DNA of 64,000 nucleotides from Pelobates cultripes (Eukaryota; Chordata; Amphibia; Anura; Pelobatidae), in assembly GCA_933207985.1 (NCBI GenBank), contig OW240917.1:245947798-246011797 (forward strand), written 5' to 3'. Under the pieces are notes generated by a model, which was not told the origin of the DNA, made no database searches, and worked only from the letters and a program-made list of their open reading frames with translations. This document shows positions 47,912-58,219 of this stretch, piece after piece. Positions within the stretch are counted from its first letter, which is position 1, and the number at the start of each line of letters is the position of its first letter. The position numbers were made by a program, and so were the translations under genes.

Positions 47912-48034
47912 AGAAACACTCCAAGCACAGTAACCATTGTCAGTTTGACTTTTTGTCTGTCAAATCTGGGGTCCGCCAGGCACCCCTCCCTCCTCTCTTC
48001 TTCTGGTATTGAGATGCTGAAGCTCCTACTAGGA
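47912..48034. repeat. TTAA MITE left end, interrupted
   Basis: TTAA at 47908-47911 then AGAAACACTCCAAGCACAG. It is interrupted at 48035 by a small hAT MITE and no right end was found. Confidence 0.5.
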
Positions 48035-48172
48035 GAGGGGTGCCCAAAAAGTAGATTCTAAGATGTTGTAGAACGACAATTTCCACGATGCTTTGCATGC
48101 CTTTAGAATGTCAAAGCACAATGGAAGCTGTAGTTTTAAAATATCTGGAGATCTACCTTTTGGGCACCCCTG
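48035..48172. mobile_element. hAT-type MITE, 138 bp
   Basis: Ends GAGGGGTGCCCAAAAAGTAG and CTACCTTTTGGGCACCCCTG are inverted. The 8-bp flanks TACTAGGA (48027-48034) and TTCTAGGA (48173-48180) differ at one base. The CAGGGGTGCCCA-type end is typical of hAT/Charlie-like MITEs. Confidence 0.85.
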
Positions 48173-48612
48173 TTCTAGGAGGTTCTCTTAACTCTCCTGT
48201 GGGTTCAGCTCAGACAGAGCTCACACAGATACCTTCCATCTGCGTGAAGCAAGGGCCAGCGGACACCAGGAAATAACTAATTACATTTGGGCACACCACG
48301 GCCCTCTTGGTACAAAAACTATATTTCAGCACACTGTGTTGTAATGGCCTTAGCTGACAGAGAGAAGCCCCAGGCATAGGCGTGCGCACGGGGTATGCCG
48401 GGTGTGCCTGGGCACACCCTAATCCCCGCGGCACGCCTATGTGTATTGAGACCGGCAGGGGAGATCTCAGGATCTCCCCTGTCGGCTCATGCAGAGCCGG
48501 CGCTATCCGAGCGCCGGCACTGCTCTCAGCCTCCCTCCCCACTGACCCACATGCAGGGAGGGAGGCAGGCGAGGACCCGGCGGAGCTCTTGCCGGCAGCT
48601 CCGCCGGGTTCC

Positions 48613-48660
48613 TCTCGCGAGATATGAGCGTTGCCACGGCAACGCTCAAATCTCGCGAGA
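48613..48660. promoter_or_regulatory. RFX-type site between two TCTCGCGAGA motifs, copy 2
   Basis: TCTCGCGAGA at 48613-48622 and 48651-48660 flank GTTGCCACGGCAAC (48630-48643), the X-box with one substitution from the perfect palindrome at 28308. Spacing is within a base of element A. Confidence 0.68.
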
Positions 48661-48839
48661 GTGAACTCTAGCCTCACAGGGTGCTAGAGTTCACTCTCCA
48701 CTGGACCACCAGGGAAGGCAGCAGCAAGGATCCCCTCCTCCACTGGACCACCAGGGAAGGAAGCAGCAGCACGATCCCCCCTCCCTACAAAAGGTAAGAA
48801 GGGAGGGGGGATTGCAATTATGTACCCCCACCTCCACCC

Positions 48840-49720
48840 CCCACAATCACCCACCCACACACATACAACACACACAGCACACACACATACAGCACCCACA
48901 CACATACACAGCACCCACACACATACACAGCACCCACAGACATACACAGCACCCACACACACACACACAGCACCCACACACACACACAGCACCCACACAC
49001 ATTCAGCACCCACAGACATACACAGACATACCCACAGACATACACACACCCACAGCACACACACAGCACCCACAGACATACACAGCACCCACATACACAG
49101 CACCCACACACACACACAGCACCCACACACACAGCACCCACACACACACACAGCACCCACACACATTCAGCACCCACAGACATATACACACCCACAGACA
49201 TACCCACAGACATACAGCACCCACAGCACAGCACACAGACATCCACACCCACAGACATACACAGCACCCACACACATACAGCACCCACAGACATACACAG
49301 CACCAACACACATACAGCACCCACACACACATACAGCACCCTCACACACAGCACACAAACAGCACACTAACAGTACCCTCACAAACACAAACAGGACCCT
49401 AACACACACACACACAGCACACAAACAGCACCCTCACACACACACAGCACACTAACAGTACCCTCACAAACACAAACAGGACCCTAACAAACACACACAC
49501 AGCACACTACCAGTACCCTCACACACAAACAGCACCCTCACACACAGTACATTAACAGCACCCCCACAAGCGCACACACACACACAAACAGCACCCTCAC
49601 ACACAGTACATTAACAGCATCCTCACAAGCACGCACACACAAACACCCTTACCCACATAGCACACTACCAGCATCGTCACACACACATCACACTAACAGC
49701 ACACACACACACACAGCAGT
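48840..49720. repeat. CA-rich minisatellite inside hAT element B
   Basis: Irregular tandem copies of CACCCACACACATACACAG and CAGTACCCTCACA words. Both strands have long His/Thr/Pro or Cys/Val-rich open frames; these are artefacts. Confidence 0.92.
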
Positions 49721-49739
49721 GTGTGTATGTGTGTATATA

Positions 49740-49779
<40 letters not shown>

Positions 49780-49825
49780 CATACACACACACACACACAC
49801 ATATTTATATATACATATATATATG
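49718..49825. repeat. TG/TA/CA microsatellite
   Basis: (TG)n, then (TA)n at about 49748-49774, then (CA)n and TATATA runs near the right end of element B. Confidence 0.93.
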
Positions 49826-49892
49826 CGGCGTGTACTTGTGCTTTAGGGTGCACACCCTAATGCAATAGGCTGCGCACGCCTATGGCCCCAGG

Positions 49893-50930
49893 TATCCATT
49901 GACACCCAGGGCTCTCTGGTGTGAGCAGGGATTTAACTCTGCTCACACCAAATCTGCAGGGCATTCTATGACACCCTACAGGCTTTTAGGCATGCTTTAT
50001 GCAGGATATCATACAATACCTTAATGTCCTTAAGGGCTTAAACTTTAATTACACACAGGAGGCTGCTGCAGGCTCTAACAGGCAATAATCAGTGCAGAAG
50101 ATAAGAAGGCTTTGTTAAAATATAAACAAAGTGATTTAACTCCTAAATGACAGAGATTCGAGCAGTGAGATTGCAGGGACATAATCTATACACCAAAACT
50201 ACTTCACATAGCTAGAGTGCTTAATGTGTCCAATTAACATAAACAATACAGAATAGCAATTTAGTGTGTTTTAGGGAAAAATAACACCATTTTTGGAGAT
50301 ATCATCAAAAACCCAAACTTTGGTCTTGCAGTTTATTTATGACAACTTTGTAACAAGACGTTTTAGTTATATGTATACGGACACGATATTTGATTTTACT
50401 TCAAGTAATGGAATAGAATAATAAGCATAATATGGCTCCATGCATCCTTCCTTTTACTACATGAAAGCGGTATTACCGTACGCTGTATTTTGAGAACACT
50501 GATGTACAATAATTACGGGGTTTCTTATCTGATGTAATGATTCAGTTAAAGACAGAACGAGGGCTCTGGGTCTGAGTGAGTTGCGAGGGGAAATATAATT
50601 ATCCCTACTTAAACTGAGAGCATGGCGGAGAAAGTGAGTCACGTTGTGATAATTGGTCATTTCTTTACCACTGGTGTGCCTGATGGAATCGCAGACCTGC
50701 CATATTACCAGAACTACATGGCTTATCATTCCCAGCAATCAGAAAATTCTAATTATCTCCTACCATTCAAGTGGGCTCAAGACTGCTGCAGGTTTAATTT
50801 TAATTATGTTTTTTTTATGGTAAACACAGCGCATAAATGATTTGACTGCAAAAGCAGTACATAGAGAGAATACTTAGTTTGTGAAACAAACATAAAAGCA
50901 GGCTGCATTAAAAAAATAAAAAAATCATTT
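49893..50930. other. Unassigned DNA
   Basis: AT-rich. No feature recognised. Confidence 0.5.
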
Positions 50931-50934
50931 TTAA

Positions 50935-51321
50935 AGGGACACTATAGTCACCAAAACAACCACAGCTTAATGTATTTGTTCTGGTGAGTATAATCATTGC
51001 CTTCAGGCATTTTCATGCAAACACTGCCTTTTTAGAGAAAGAGCAGTGTTTACATTAACCCTAGGGACACCTCCAAGTGGCCACTCCTCAGATGGCCACT
51101 GGAGGTGCTTCCTGGTGCAGTGCTGCACAGTAGACAGCACTGCCGTTCAGCGTGGAGACGCTGAATTTTCCAGATAGGGATGCATTGATTTGAGGTGCTG
51201 ATTGGCAAAAACGGTGTTTGGATTTGACGATCTCAGCCCATGGGAAAGCATTGGATTGGCTAAAAATTGGAAATGCTGATGATGTCACCAAGGAGGCGAA
51301 TCGGGACTGGGCAGTGTCCCT
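50935..51321. mobile_element. TTAA MITE, 387 bp
   Basis: TTAA at 50931-50934, left end AGGGACACTATAGTCACC, right end GGGCAGTGTCCCT, TTAA at 51322-51325. The left half matches 4813-5297; the right end is shorter and different. No transposase. Confidence 0.86.
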
Positions 51322-51325
51322 TTAA

Positions 51326-53270
51326 AATAAGTGACAGGGAATTACAGGAGTGGTAGAACTAGCTCTATTATCCGATAAACCTCTCTCCCTGTTGGTGCCA
51401 AGGACAAAAGGCCTTTATTTTGATTTGGTTTTTATATTTTGTAATTGTTCCATTTTACAATCTGTCATGAAGCAAAATCTACAAATATTTTCAGGAAGAG
51501 TTGTAGCGTGATTTTTTTTGTTATCAGATGCATCTGGCACTGTAGTAGCTAGTGTTTTTATTATCAAATTATTTAATTATTCAATGTAATATTGTTAGAT
51601 AAGCTTTTCAAATAATTATGTGTTTCTGGATAAACGTTTAAAATCATTTTAGCAAAATACAAAAATATAAAAAAATAGATAAAAACATATCGAAAAAGAA
51701 TTAGATCGTTTGAAAATGCCTCTTATTGTCATCTATTTGTCCGCAGTTCTGGCCTTGCACAAAGTGTGTATCTAAAACCTAAACTAGGCACAAACTGGTA
51801 TCATTACCTGGACTGTTGCATTCATGGCTACTGGTAACAATAAGCAATGCAAGTTAATGTAGAAACAACCAACTGGACAAACCGTGCTTAGTATCTCCAG
51901 ATACCTTGCTCACAAACATGCACATTGGGTCCCAGACAGATGAAAAGTGAGGACAGCATTGAAAACACAGGGTTATAGAACGAACAAGGAATCCCAAGAG
52001 GAACGTGGGATGAGACTTAGCCAATCACAACGTAAGTATCATAACAAGGTCTAACAAAAAGGTAAAACAACAATTGACAGGGGACCATACATAAAAGGTA
52101 ATAGAGAGTGTAAGAAAACACAATGGACCATAAGAGGGGCACTGATAATGATGTCTAATCCCTGTTTTCCAGAACACATATCACTTGTACTTATTGATAG
52201 GCAATATATGACAATAGAATGTATCAATTATGTGTTTCTGGTCAAACATGGTGGTTATGGAATCCCTAGACTGTATCTTCCAACACAGGGAGGTAAGAGA
52301 TCGGGACAGGTGGGTGGGGCCATAATGGGACACAAATCATGAGAAGGTCCACTTGGAATGGGGTCTGCCATGCCCGGCCCCCAAACTACCCCAAACTACA
52401 GGACCTCTCAGAGAGTGCTGCAGGATCCTAATGCCTGTTCACAGTGGGAGCACTGCCTAAAGACAATTCCCTGGTGTCCCTGGATGCAGGACATCAGGGA
52501 ACTAAATGGGGAAGGCGGGACAGGACTCCAAAATTGGGACTACTGGTGGAGTGTAGATACTACAGAGTAGCAAACAAAAGTACTAAGGACCGGTAGGCAC
52601 AACAATGGACCACAAAGGAGACAGATGGTGCGGTGGAGAGTAACTGGAAAGAGGATCACGAGAGGAACACAGAGATAAGTAACAAACAAAACAGAGGACA
52701 TCGAAAGGGACACAAGAAAGAAAGATTCCAGGCATAATAAGTTCCATAACATGTAGATTGAAATGTATTGTCTGACCAAATCTCCATCCAGAATATCCAA
52801 AGCATTAACAGCAACAACAAAAAAAATCTAAAAGACTCAAAACACATGATGTGGATTTGGCTGATAATAAACACGGTGTAAAAATAGGCAGCAGGCTTCA
52901 GTTTAATTACAAATTTAAGAGAACTTTTACACCCGTGATTGACACAATAATCTGTACTCTGGGGTTCAATTAGCTGGTAATAAGCCAGCAGATGCCTCCC
53001 AGTAGCACCCGTGGAAAAAAACATCTCTCTGTTTCTCTTAAAAGTGATACATCAGTGACAGAACTCCCCAGCTTCTAATTAATACTGCTCATAATTAAAG
53101 GGCATCCATCAACAACATTTAGCATAATTATATTTACATTAAAACATACAGAGGAAACATCGATTGGGCCCCATTTGACAATCTGCATAAAAATTAGGGG
53201 AATTATTCACTGAATAGTGACTTATGGTGAACTGAAAATGGGCTTTGCTAAATGTACGCCAAAATAACTA
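51326..53270. other. Unassigned DNA
   Basis: AT-rich. No gene recognised; the short open frames lack domains. Confidence 0.5.
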
Positions 53271-53302
53271 TGGGTTTGTATTCCTACTGCTACAGTGTCC
53301 CT
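53271..53302. repeat. Solo TTAA MITE right end
   Basis: TTTGTATTCCTACTGCTACA then GTGTCCCT and TTAA (53303-53306). Left boundary and partner end not found. Confidence 0.55.
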
Positions 53303-53324
53303 TTAACGTTGTCCAGGTCTCCAT

Positions 53325-53395
53325 ATGATTATTATAATTAGTTTGCATTTATATAGCACCAACATATTCCACAGCGCTGTACAACAGAGGGAATA
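53325..53395 (-). repeat. L2-like 3' tail, reverse orientation
   Basis: ATTATTATAATTAG, TTTATATAGCACCAACATAT and CACAGCGCTGTACAAC, the same tail type as at 33198 and 30196. Confidence 0.65.
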
Positions 53396-53529
53396 CAGAC
53401 AAGCAATGACCACGTACTGACATGGCTGCAATCAGAAAGTTTTAATGCCCCTTACAAAGCTCAAGGCTTGAACCCCTACAGTGCCCCTCCCCTCCCCCCC
53501 CCAAGTCCGCACACAAGGATACGTAAAGT

Positions 53530-54085
53530 TTATGCACAGTGTGTGTATAGTGGATGTAGTGTCTGTGTTCATGTAGTGGATGCAGTGTGTGTGTGTATAG
53601 TGGATGCAAGATGAGTGTGTAGGTTTATAGTGGATGCAGTGTGTGTGTATAGTGGATGCACAGTGTGTTCGTGTAGTGGATGCAGTGTGTTTAGTGGATG
53701 CAGTGTGTGTGTTTGTAGTGTTGGATAAGCACTTTTATTAAATTGGTTGCGCTTATTCCCCCATCCATGCCTCTCACCTATGTCCAGGAAAGGGGGGGGG
53801 GGGCGCTAGATTCCTTGGTGGTCCGGTGGCAAAACAAGCTTGTACAATGAAGAGGGAGCCCAGAAGTCTCATTTTCCATCTTGCTTTCTTTCTGCCTGGC
53901 TGTCGTAGGTGGAAATGGAGACTCCTGGGCCCTTCTTCATTTTACAAATCAGCAGCGGCCCGCAGCTGCATATATAGATATTGTACTTGCTAAATAAACA
54001 TGCACATTTAGGGTATAGGGCTTCCGGGGGCCCATGGGCCCCTTAAAGCGGTACTGGGGGTACCTCCCCACTGATGGCGGCCCTG
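53530..54085. repeat. GT-rich minisatellite with a hAT-like end
   Basis: Tandem GTAGTGGATGCAGTGTGTGT-like copies at 53540-53720 are followed by a GC-rich stretch that ends GATGGCGGCCCTG (54085). Read on the minus strand, the end is CAGGGCCGCC, a typical hAT terminus, and the layout mirrors elements A and B. No matching left end or 8-bp duplication was found. Confidence 0.5.
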
Positions 54086-54242
54086 ACTGTCCGTAGTTTA
54101 CAGTCCAGCAATGAAGATCACACCCAAAAATCCTTTCTAGTTATGCCGACTGCTCTGGGGCAGAAGGAATGCTGTATACGGAGCAGTTTTGATGTATTTT
54201 ATTCTATGAAAACAATGTTTTTTGGTTGAAGTAACCCTAAAC

Positions 54243-54375
54243 CAGTGGTTCTCAAGCCAGTCCTCAAGACCCACCAATAGTCCAAGTTTCGTTATTATCC
54301 CCATTGGAATAAAACAGGGAAATACATAAATTCTGGACTGTTGGTGGGCCATAAGGACTGGTTTGAGAACCACTG
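54243..54375. mobile_element. hAT-type MITE, 133 bp
   Basis: Ends CAGTGGTTCTCAAGCCAGTC and GACTGGTTTGAGAACCACTG are inverted. The flanks CCCTAAAC and CTTTAAAC agree at six of eight bases. CAGTGGTTCTCAA is the classic MER5/Charlie-type hAT terminus. Confidence 0.85.
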
Positions 54376-54908
54376 CTTTAAACTATCTATTTACGAATGT
54401 TATCTTTTATTTAACATACCCTCATTTTTCGGTTGTTTCGATCTACTAATTCTGGCACTAGAGGGTTAAACGATAGACACAAACTATAAAAATCAGCGCA
54501 TGCCACCAGCTGCTGACATTAAATAGGGAATTTATCCACGGAACACAAGAAAACTCGGGCTCAGTGAGTCACATGGCTAACACAGAAATCACACATCAAA
54601 CACGCAGTAATGTCGATATCCCTCAGTGATCTGTGGCAGACAGCAACTGCCCGAACTACGGCAGAGAGGATAAAAGATCTTCTTGGCCCCAGGAGGTCCA
54701 CACTGGATAACAAAGAGCAGTGACTCATAATCAGGACTGTCACGTAGAAATCAGGAGTGTTGGGAGGAATGTAAATTGTGTGCAAGGACAATTTTATTCT
54801 GGTGGATTTAGGGGATATAATGATGGGGAACATAGCATTACCCTACACTGTCACAATAATGCGTGCAATTTTGTGATGCAGGATGTACAATAAGTACCTT
54901 GTATTAAA
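54376..54908. other. Unassigned DNA
   Basis: No feature recognised up to the LINE target site. Confidence 0.5.
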
Positions 54909-54923
54909 GGGCAAGTGTCGCTG
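54909..54923. repeat. LINE target duplication (left)
   Basis: GGGCAAGTGTCGCTG matches GGGCAATTGTCACTG at 62872-62886 in 13 of 15 bases. The repeat flanks the LINE on both sides. Confidence 0.7.
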
Positions 54924-55029
54924 ACTGTCGATGAGACCAGACGTGTTCTTCTAGAGCTCCGTTCCACCGGCGCCTAAAGCTATAAAAAGCGACCAAAATT
55001 GCAGAATTTTCCCCCTCACATACCCTACT

Positions 55030-55995
55030 ATGGATAGAAGACCTCCTAAGAAACAGCCCAAGAGGACCACGGAGTCCGGGGGCTCCGTCTTGGACCTTCT
55101 CACAGCTTCTCGGCATAGCCGCGCTGACAGCCAAGATGGCGACGGGAGTTCCCCACACGCATCGCCTGGCGCGGATAGAGAGGCCCTCTCTGCGGAACAG
55201 AATACCGTTCTAACAAAACTGGCAGAAGTTAGATCTTTCCTTGCGGGGGAGATTGCCAAATCAACGGCGGTACTACAGGCAGATATTTGCGCCCTGGGAG
55301 AGCGTACTGCTAAATTGGAGGAACGTGTGGAGGCGACTACTCAGGCCCACAATGCCGCTGTCGACAGAGTGAATCGCATGACGGCCCATGTTATTGACAT
55401 GGACCTGGCCCTGGAAGATATGGCCAATCGCTCTAGGAGGAATAACGTCCGCCTGAGAGGCTTACCAGAAAGGCCAGAGGAAGACTTACAAGGGCTGCTA
55501 ATGTCGATCTTCCAGCCCCTCCTTCCACACATTTCGGAGGAACACTGGCATATGGAGAGAGCTCATAGGGCGCTGAAGGCGCAAAGAGCGGAGACCAATA
55601 CCCCGAGGGATGTCATCATAAACTTTCTATACTATAAAACCAAAGAGGCTTTGATGAAAAAGAGTAGAGAGGGTCATATCCGACATGAAGGAGCCCTTAT
55701 TTCATTTTACCAGGATCTGGCCCCTTCGACACTACAGAGGAGAAGGGACTGGCGGCCCATTACTGGGGCTCTGAGAGGGGCAGGCCTGAAATACGCATGG
55801 GGCTTCCCTTTTAAATTGATGGTTTTCCGTGATGGCCGAGCGCACATCCTGTCACCGGGGGGAGACCCGAAGCGCCTGTTCCAGGGCCTGGGACTACAGC
55901 CTCCCCCGGATCTGCCCAACTTGGCGATGGGACCGGAAGAATTGCCGCAGATGCAAGCTGAGTGGCACGGAGTGGGACCGAGAAGCCAACGTTGA
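55030..55995 (+). CDS. LINE ORF1 protein (L1 ORF1p-like RNA chaperone)
   Basis: 321 residues, intact. The start is the first ATG in the frame and gives a basic N-terminus. Residues about 55-135 are heptad-like and should form a coiled coil (trimer in mammalian L1). RRNNVRLRGLPE at 136-147 begins the RRM-like domain. ERAHRAL and PRDVIINFLYYKTKEALM at about 178-213 lead into the C-terminal domain, which contains FYQDLAPSTLQRRR and WGFPFKLMV. ORF1p coats the LINE RNA in the cytoplasm and acts as a nucleic-acid chaperone. No disabling change seen. Confidence 0.93.
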   Translation: MDRRPPKKQPKRTTESGGSVLDLLTASRHSRADSQDGDGSSPHASPGADREALSAEQNTVLTKLAEVRSFLAGEIAKSTAVLQADICALGERTAKLEERVEATTQAHNAAVDRVNRMTAHVIDMDLALEDMANRSRRNNVRLRGLPERPEEDLQGLLMSIFQPLLPHISEEHWHMERAHRALKAQRAETNTPRDVIINFLYYKTKEALMKKSREGHIRHEGALISFYQDLAPSTLQRRRDWRPITGALRGAGLKYAWGFPFKLMVFRDGRAHILSPGGDPKRLFQGLGLQPPPDLPNLAMGPEELPQMQAEWHGVGPRSQR

Positions 55996-58219
55996 ACCTA
56001 GCGGTATCGTATAACCCTCTTATACCTGCAAGGGATATTCTTGTTTTTTCCTCTTTTCTCCATTATTGTGGGCAGCCGAGACTTTTTTCCTCTTTGTTGG
56101 GCGGGGGATGGGGCTGGGGGACTCGGAAGCACTTATGGCGCTTGGGCCTTCCCTCTGAGTCGGCTGTTATGTGAACGTCTTTGCCAGGGAGATCGGGGCT
56201 TTTTGTTTTTTGACCCCCGGTTGACCCTTACTTATCCTGCAAGTTTGTTATCCTGAGACAATGGGGGCAGCGACGATGGGGTACAGATGCTGACACTACT
56301 CCCCCTGGAACTGGCCCACTGCACCACATGTGTTTGTTTTATTCTTGTTTTTTTGGGAAAGAAGATTGTATATGGAACTTTTAAAAATCCGGACTATATA
56401 ATGTGGATTGTGTGTGCTTGTGCCCCGTTGATGGTATTGTTAGGGTTCATTTGTGCAGCTCGGTGTCCGCAGGATGGGTTGCCCGCATATTCTCACAGTA
56501 GGCGGTACCTCCCCTATTGGTGTTTTTGCCCCATGTTTTCTTTTTCTTTCTGGTTGCTCCTTGCCCAGTGCCCCGAGACCTTCCCCCTAAACAGGGAGTT
56601 AAAGTTTTAATTTACGACAAAACACAAAATACAAAAATTATTGTTAAAAAAGAAAAGAAAAGGAGAAAGAAAAAAAAAAATATATAACAAAAAAGAAATA
56701 AAAATAATAAGTTTTGTATAGGGAGGGGCGGGGTTGACGGGCATAGAATGTGTTACTCTTAGGGGTTCGGTAATAATGGGGTAAGTGGGCGGACTTTCAG
56801 TAATGCATGGTTTAGGCTCACTTTATGGTAGGGGTAGCAGTAGATGCATGGGGTGGAATTGGAGGGCCGTAAAATTTAAAATTTAATTGCGGTTTTCGTT
56901 TATTTTAGAGGTCTTCCTTTTTGAAAAGAGGGGTGCCAAACATTATGCCTTGAGAGTGGAGTTGGGCAGTGATTGGAATTCCCCCACCCTGCAACTTCAA
57001 AAGGTGATATGGAAAATGGAGGGTAGGGCATAATGTGAGTTGACCACAGGAGTTAAGAAACAACAAGGGGCAGTATTTTAAACTTGGCGAAGCCTTACTT
57101 AGTTTTCCCCACTGAAAAGGAACTGGTATACTTATGCACATAACTGTGCACCTGACCGGTGATCCAGCATGTGTAGCTATTCTCTCCCCCCTGGGATTGT
57201 AGGCCCCAGTTTGTGACTTCCGTCAGTGGGCCTAACCCCGGGCGCCCGCAGGCCCACTTTGCTTTCCTTGGGTGGGGGGAGTGGGCCGCGTTCGCCCCGG
57301 GAGGGCTACCATGGCTGGGATAATATGGGGGCCGCTGCCTCCTGTGCGGCTGCTTGTCCCCTCCGGCTGGCCCTGTGCTGGTTCCGAGGGGTCGGCCGGA
57401 GGGGGCGACCACCCGGTCGGGTGGGCAGCGGCTTATGGGGAGGGGTTCATCAGCTTCAGCGGGGGGGGGGGTGTAGTGGAGGTAAATGCACGTATCTCTC
57501 TTTCGTTAGTTCCCTATCTAAGTTTTCAGTTTTTGCCGTAATATTTATTGATAAGCAGGTTAGATCGCGGTGGCCCCAGACTTATTGGCACACAGACTCA
57601 TCGTGAGGTCTCCCATGGTATGTTTGCCGGTAGAGGGCCGTGGAAATGCCGAGCTCATGGTCGCCATCCTGGCTCCTCGTGCTAATCATAGGGAGAATGC
57701 TAAGTCCATGACGCCAATAAATTTGGCAGGGAGGCAGAATATTTACCGAGTTAAAGAGATCAATGGTGGACGGGGACTGACATAGAGTTCCCCGAGTGGG
57801 GCCGGCCCTGGGGCGGGGGGGGGCAACGAATGACAGCGGTTTTTAAGTGACAAGTGAAAAGGGTTTTGCTGATGTAAAGGTCTAAATTTACTACAATAGG
57901 CGCCTAAATGGTAGGAGCTCCGTATCCCGATGTTCCTCCCAACGTTGATCGTGGCAGGGAAACGGGACGACGTCCCCACAAATCTCCTGGCGGATAGTAA
58001 GACCAGGATCTCAGTGCATCGGACTGTGTTCGGGTGCAGTCCTTTTTTCTATTCTATATTCTCTCCCCTTTTTTTCTTTCTTCTTCCCCCCTTTTCTCTT
58101 CCTAGGGGGGGGCTACGGGGTTGGGGGGTTGGCAGTGGGCGTGCTTCAGAGACCCGAAAAAGAGTCTGATAGGACAAAGAACGTGAAATCATTATACAGA
58201 GCCTCACCTGACTTACCTG
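55996..58219 (+). other. LINE inter-ORF spacer, 2.2 kb
   Basis: A non-coding stretch between ORF1 and ORF2. It has an A-rich patch (about 56625-56710), GC-rich blocks with G-runs (57220-57480, 57805-57830) and a pyrimidine tract (58050-58110). The short open frames have no recognisable domain. L1 spacers are usually tens to a few hundred bases, so this one is unusually long. It may hold an internal promoter, an old insertion or a family-specific feature; none is proven. Confidence 0.7.

Larger units (their letters stand above)
48375..49884. mobile_element. Non-autonomous hAT-type element B, 1.5 kb
   Basis: Termini CATAGGCGTGCGCA and TGCGCACGCCTATG are exact inverses. Perfect 8-bp duplications GCCCCAGG flank it at 48367-48374 and 49885-49892. 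There is no transposase. The interior shares the GC-rich RFX/TCTCGCGAGA module, the following hairpin and a CA-rich minisatellite with element A, but the termini are unrelated in sequence. The 8-bp duplication supports hAT; the CATAGGCG end is less standard. Confidence 0.9.

Noticed and set aside
48684..49455. Several long open frames on both strands
   Set aside because: They overlap in multiple frames across a CA/TG-rich array. Cys/Val and His/Thr/Pro repeats are low-complexity artefacts.
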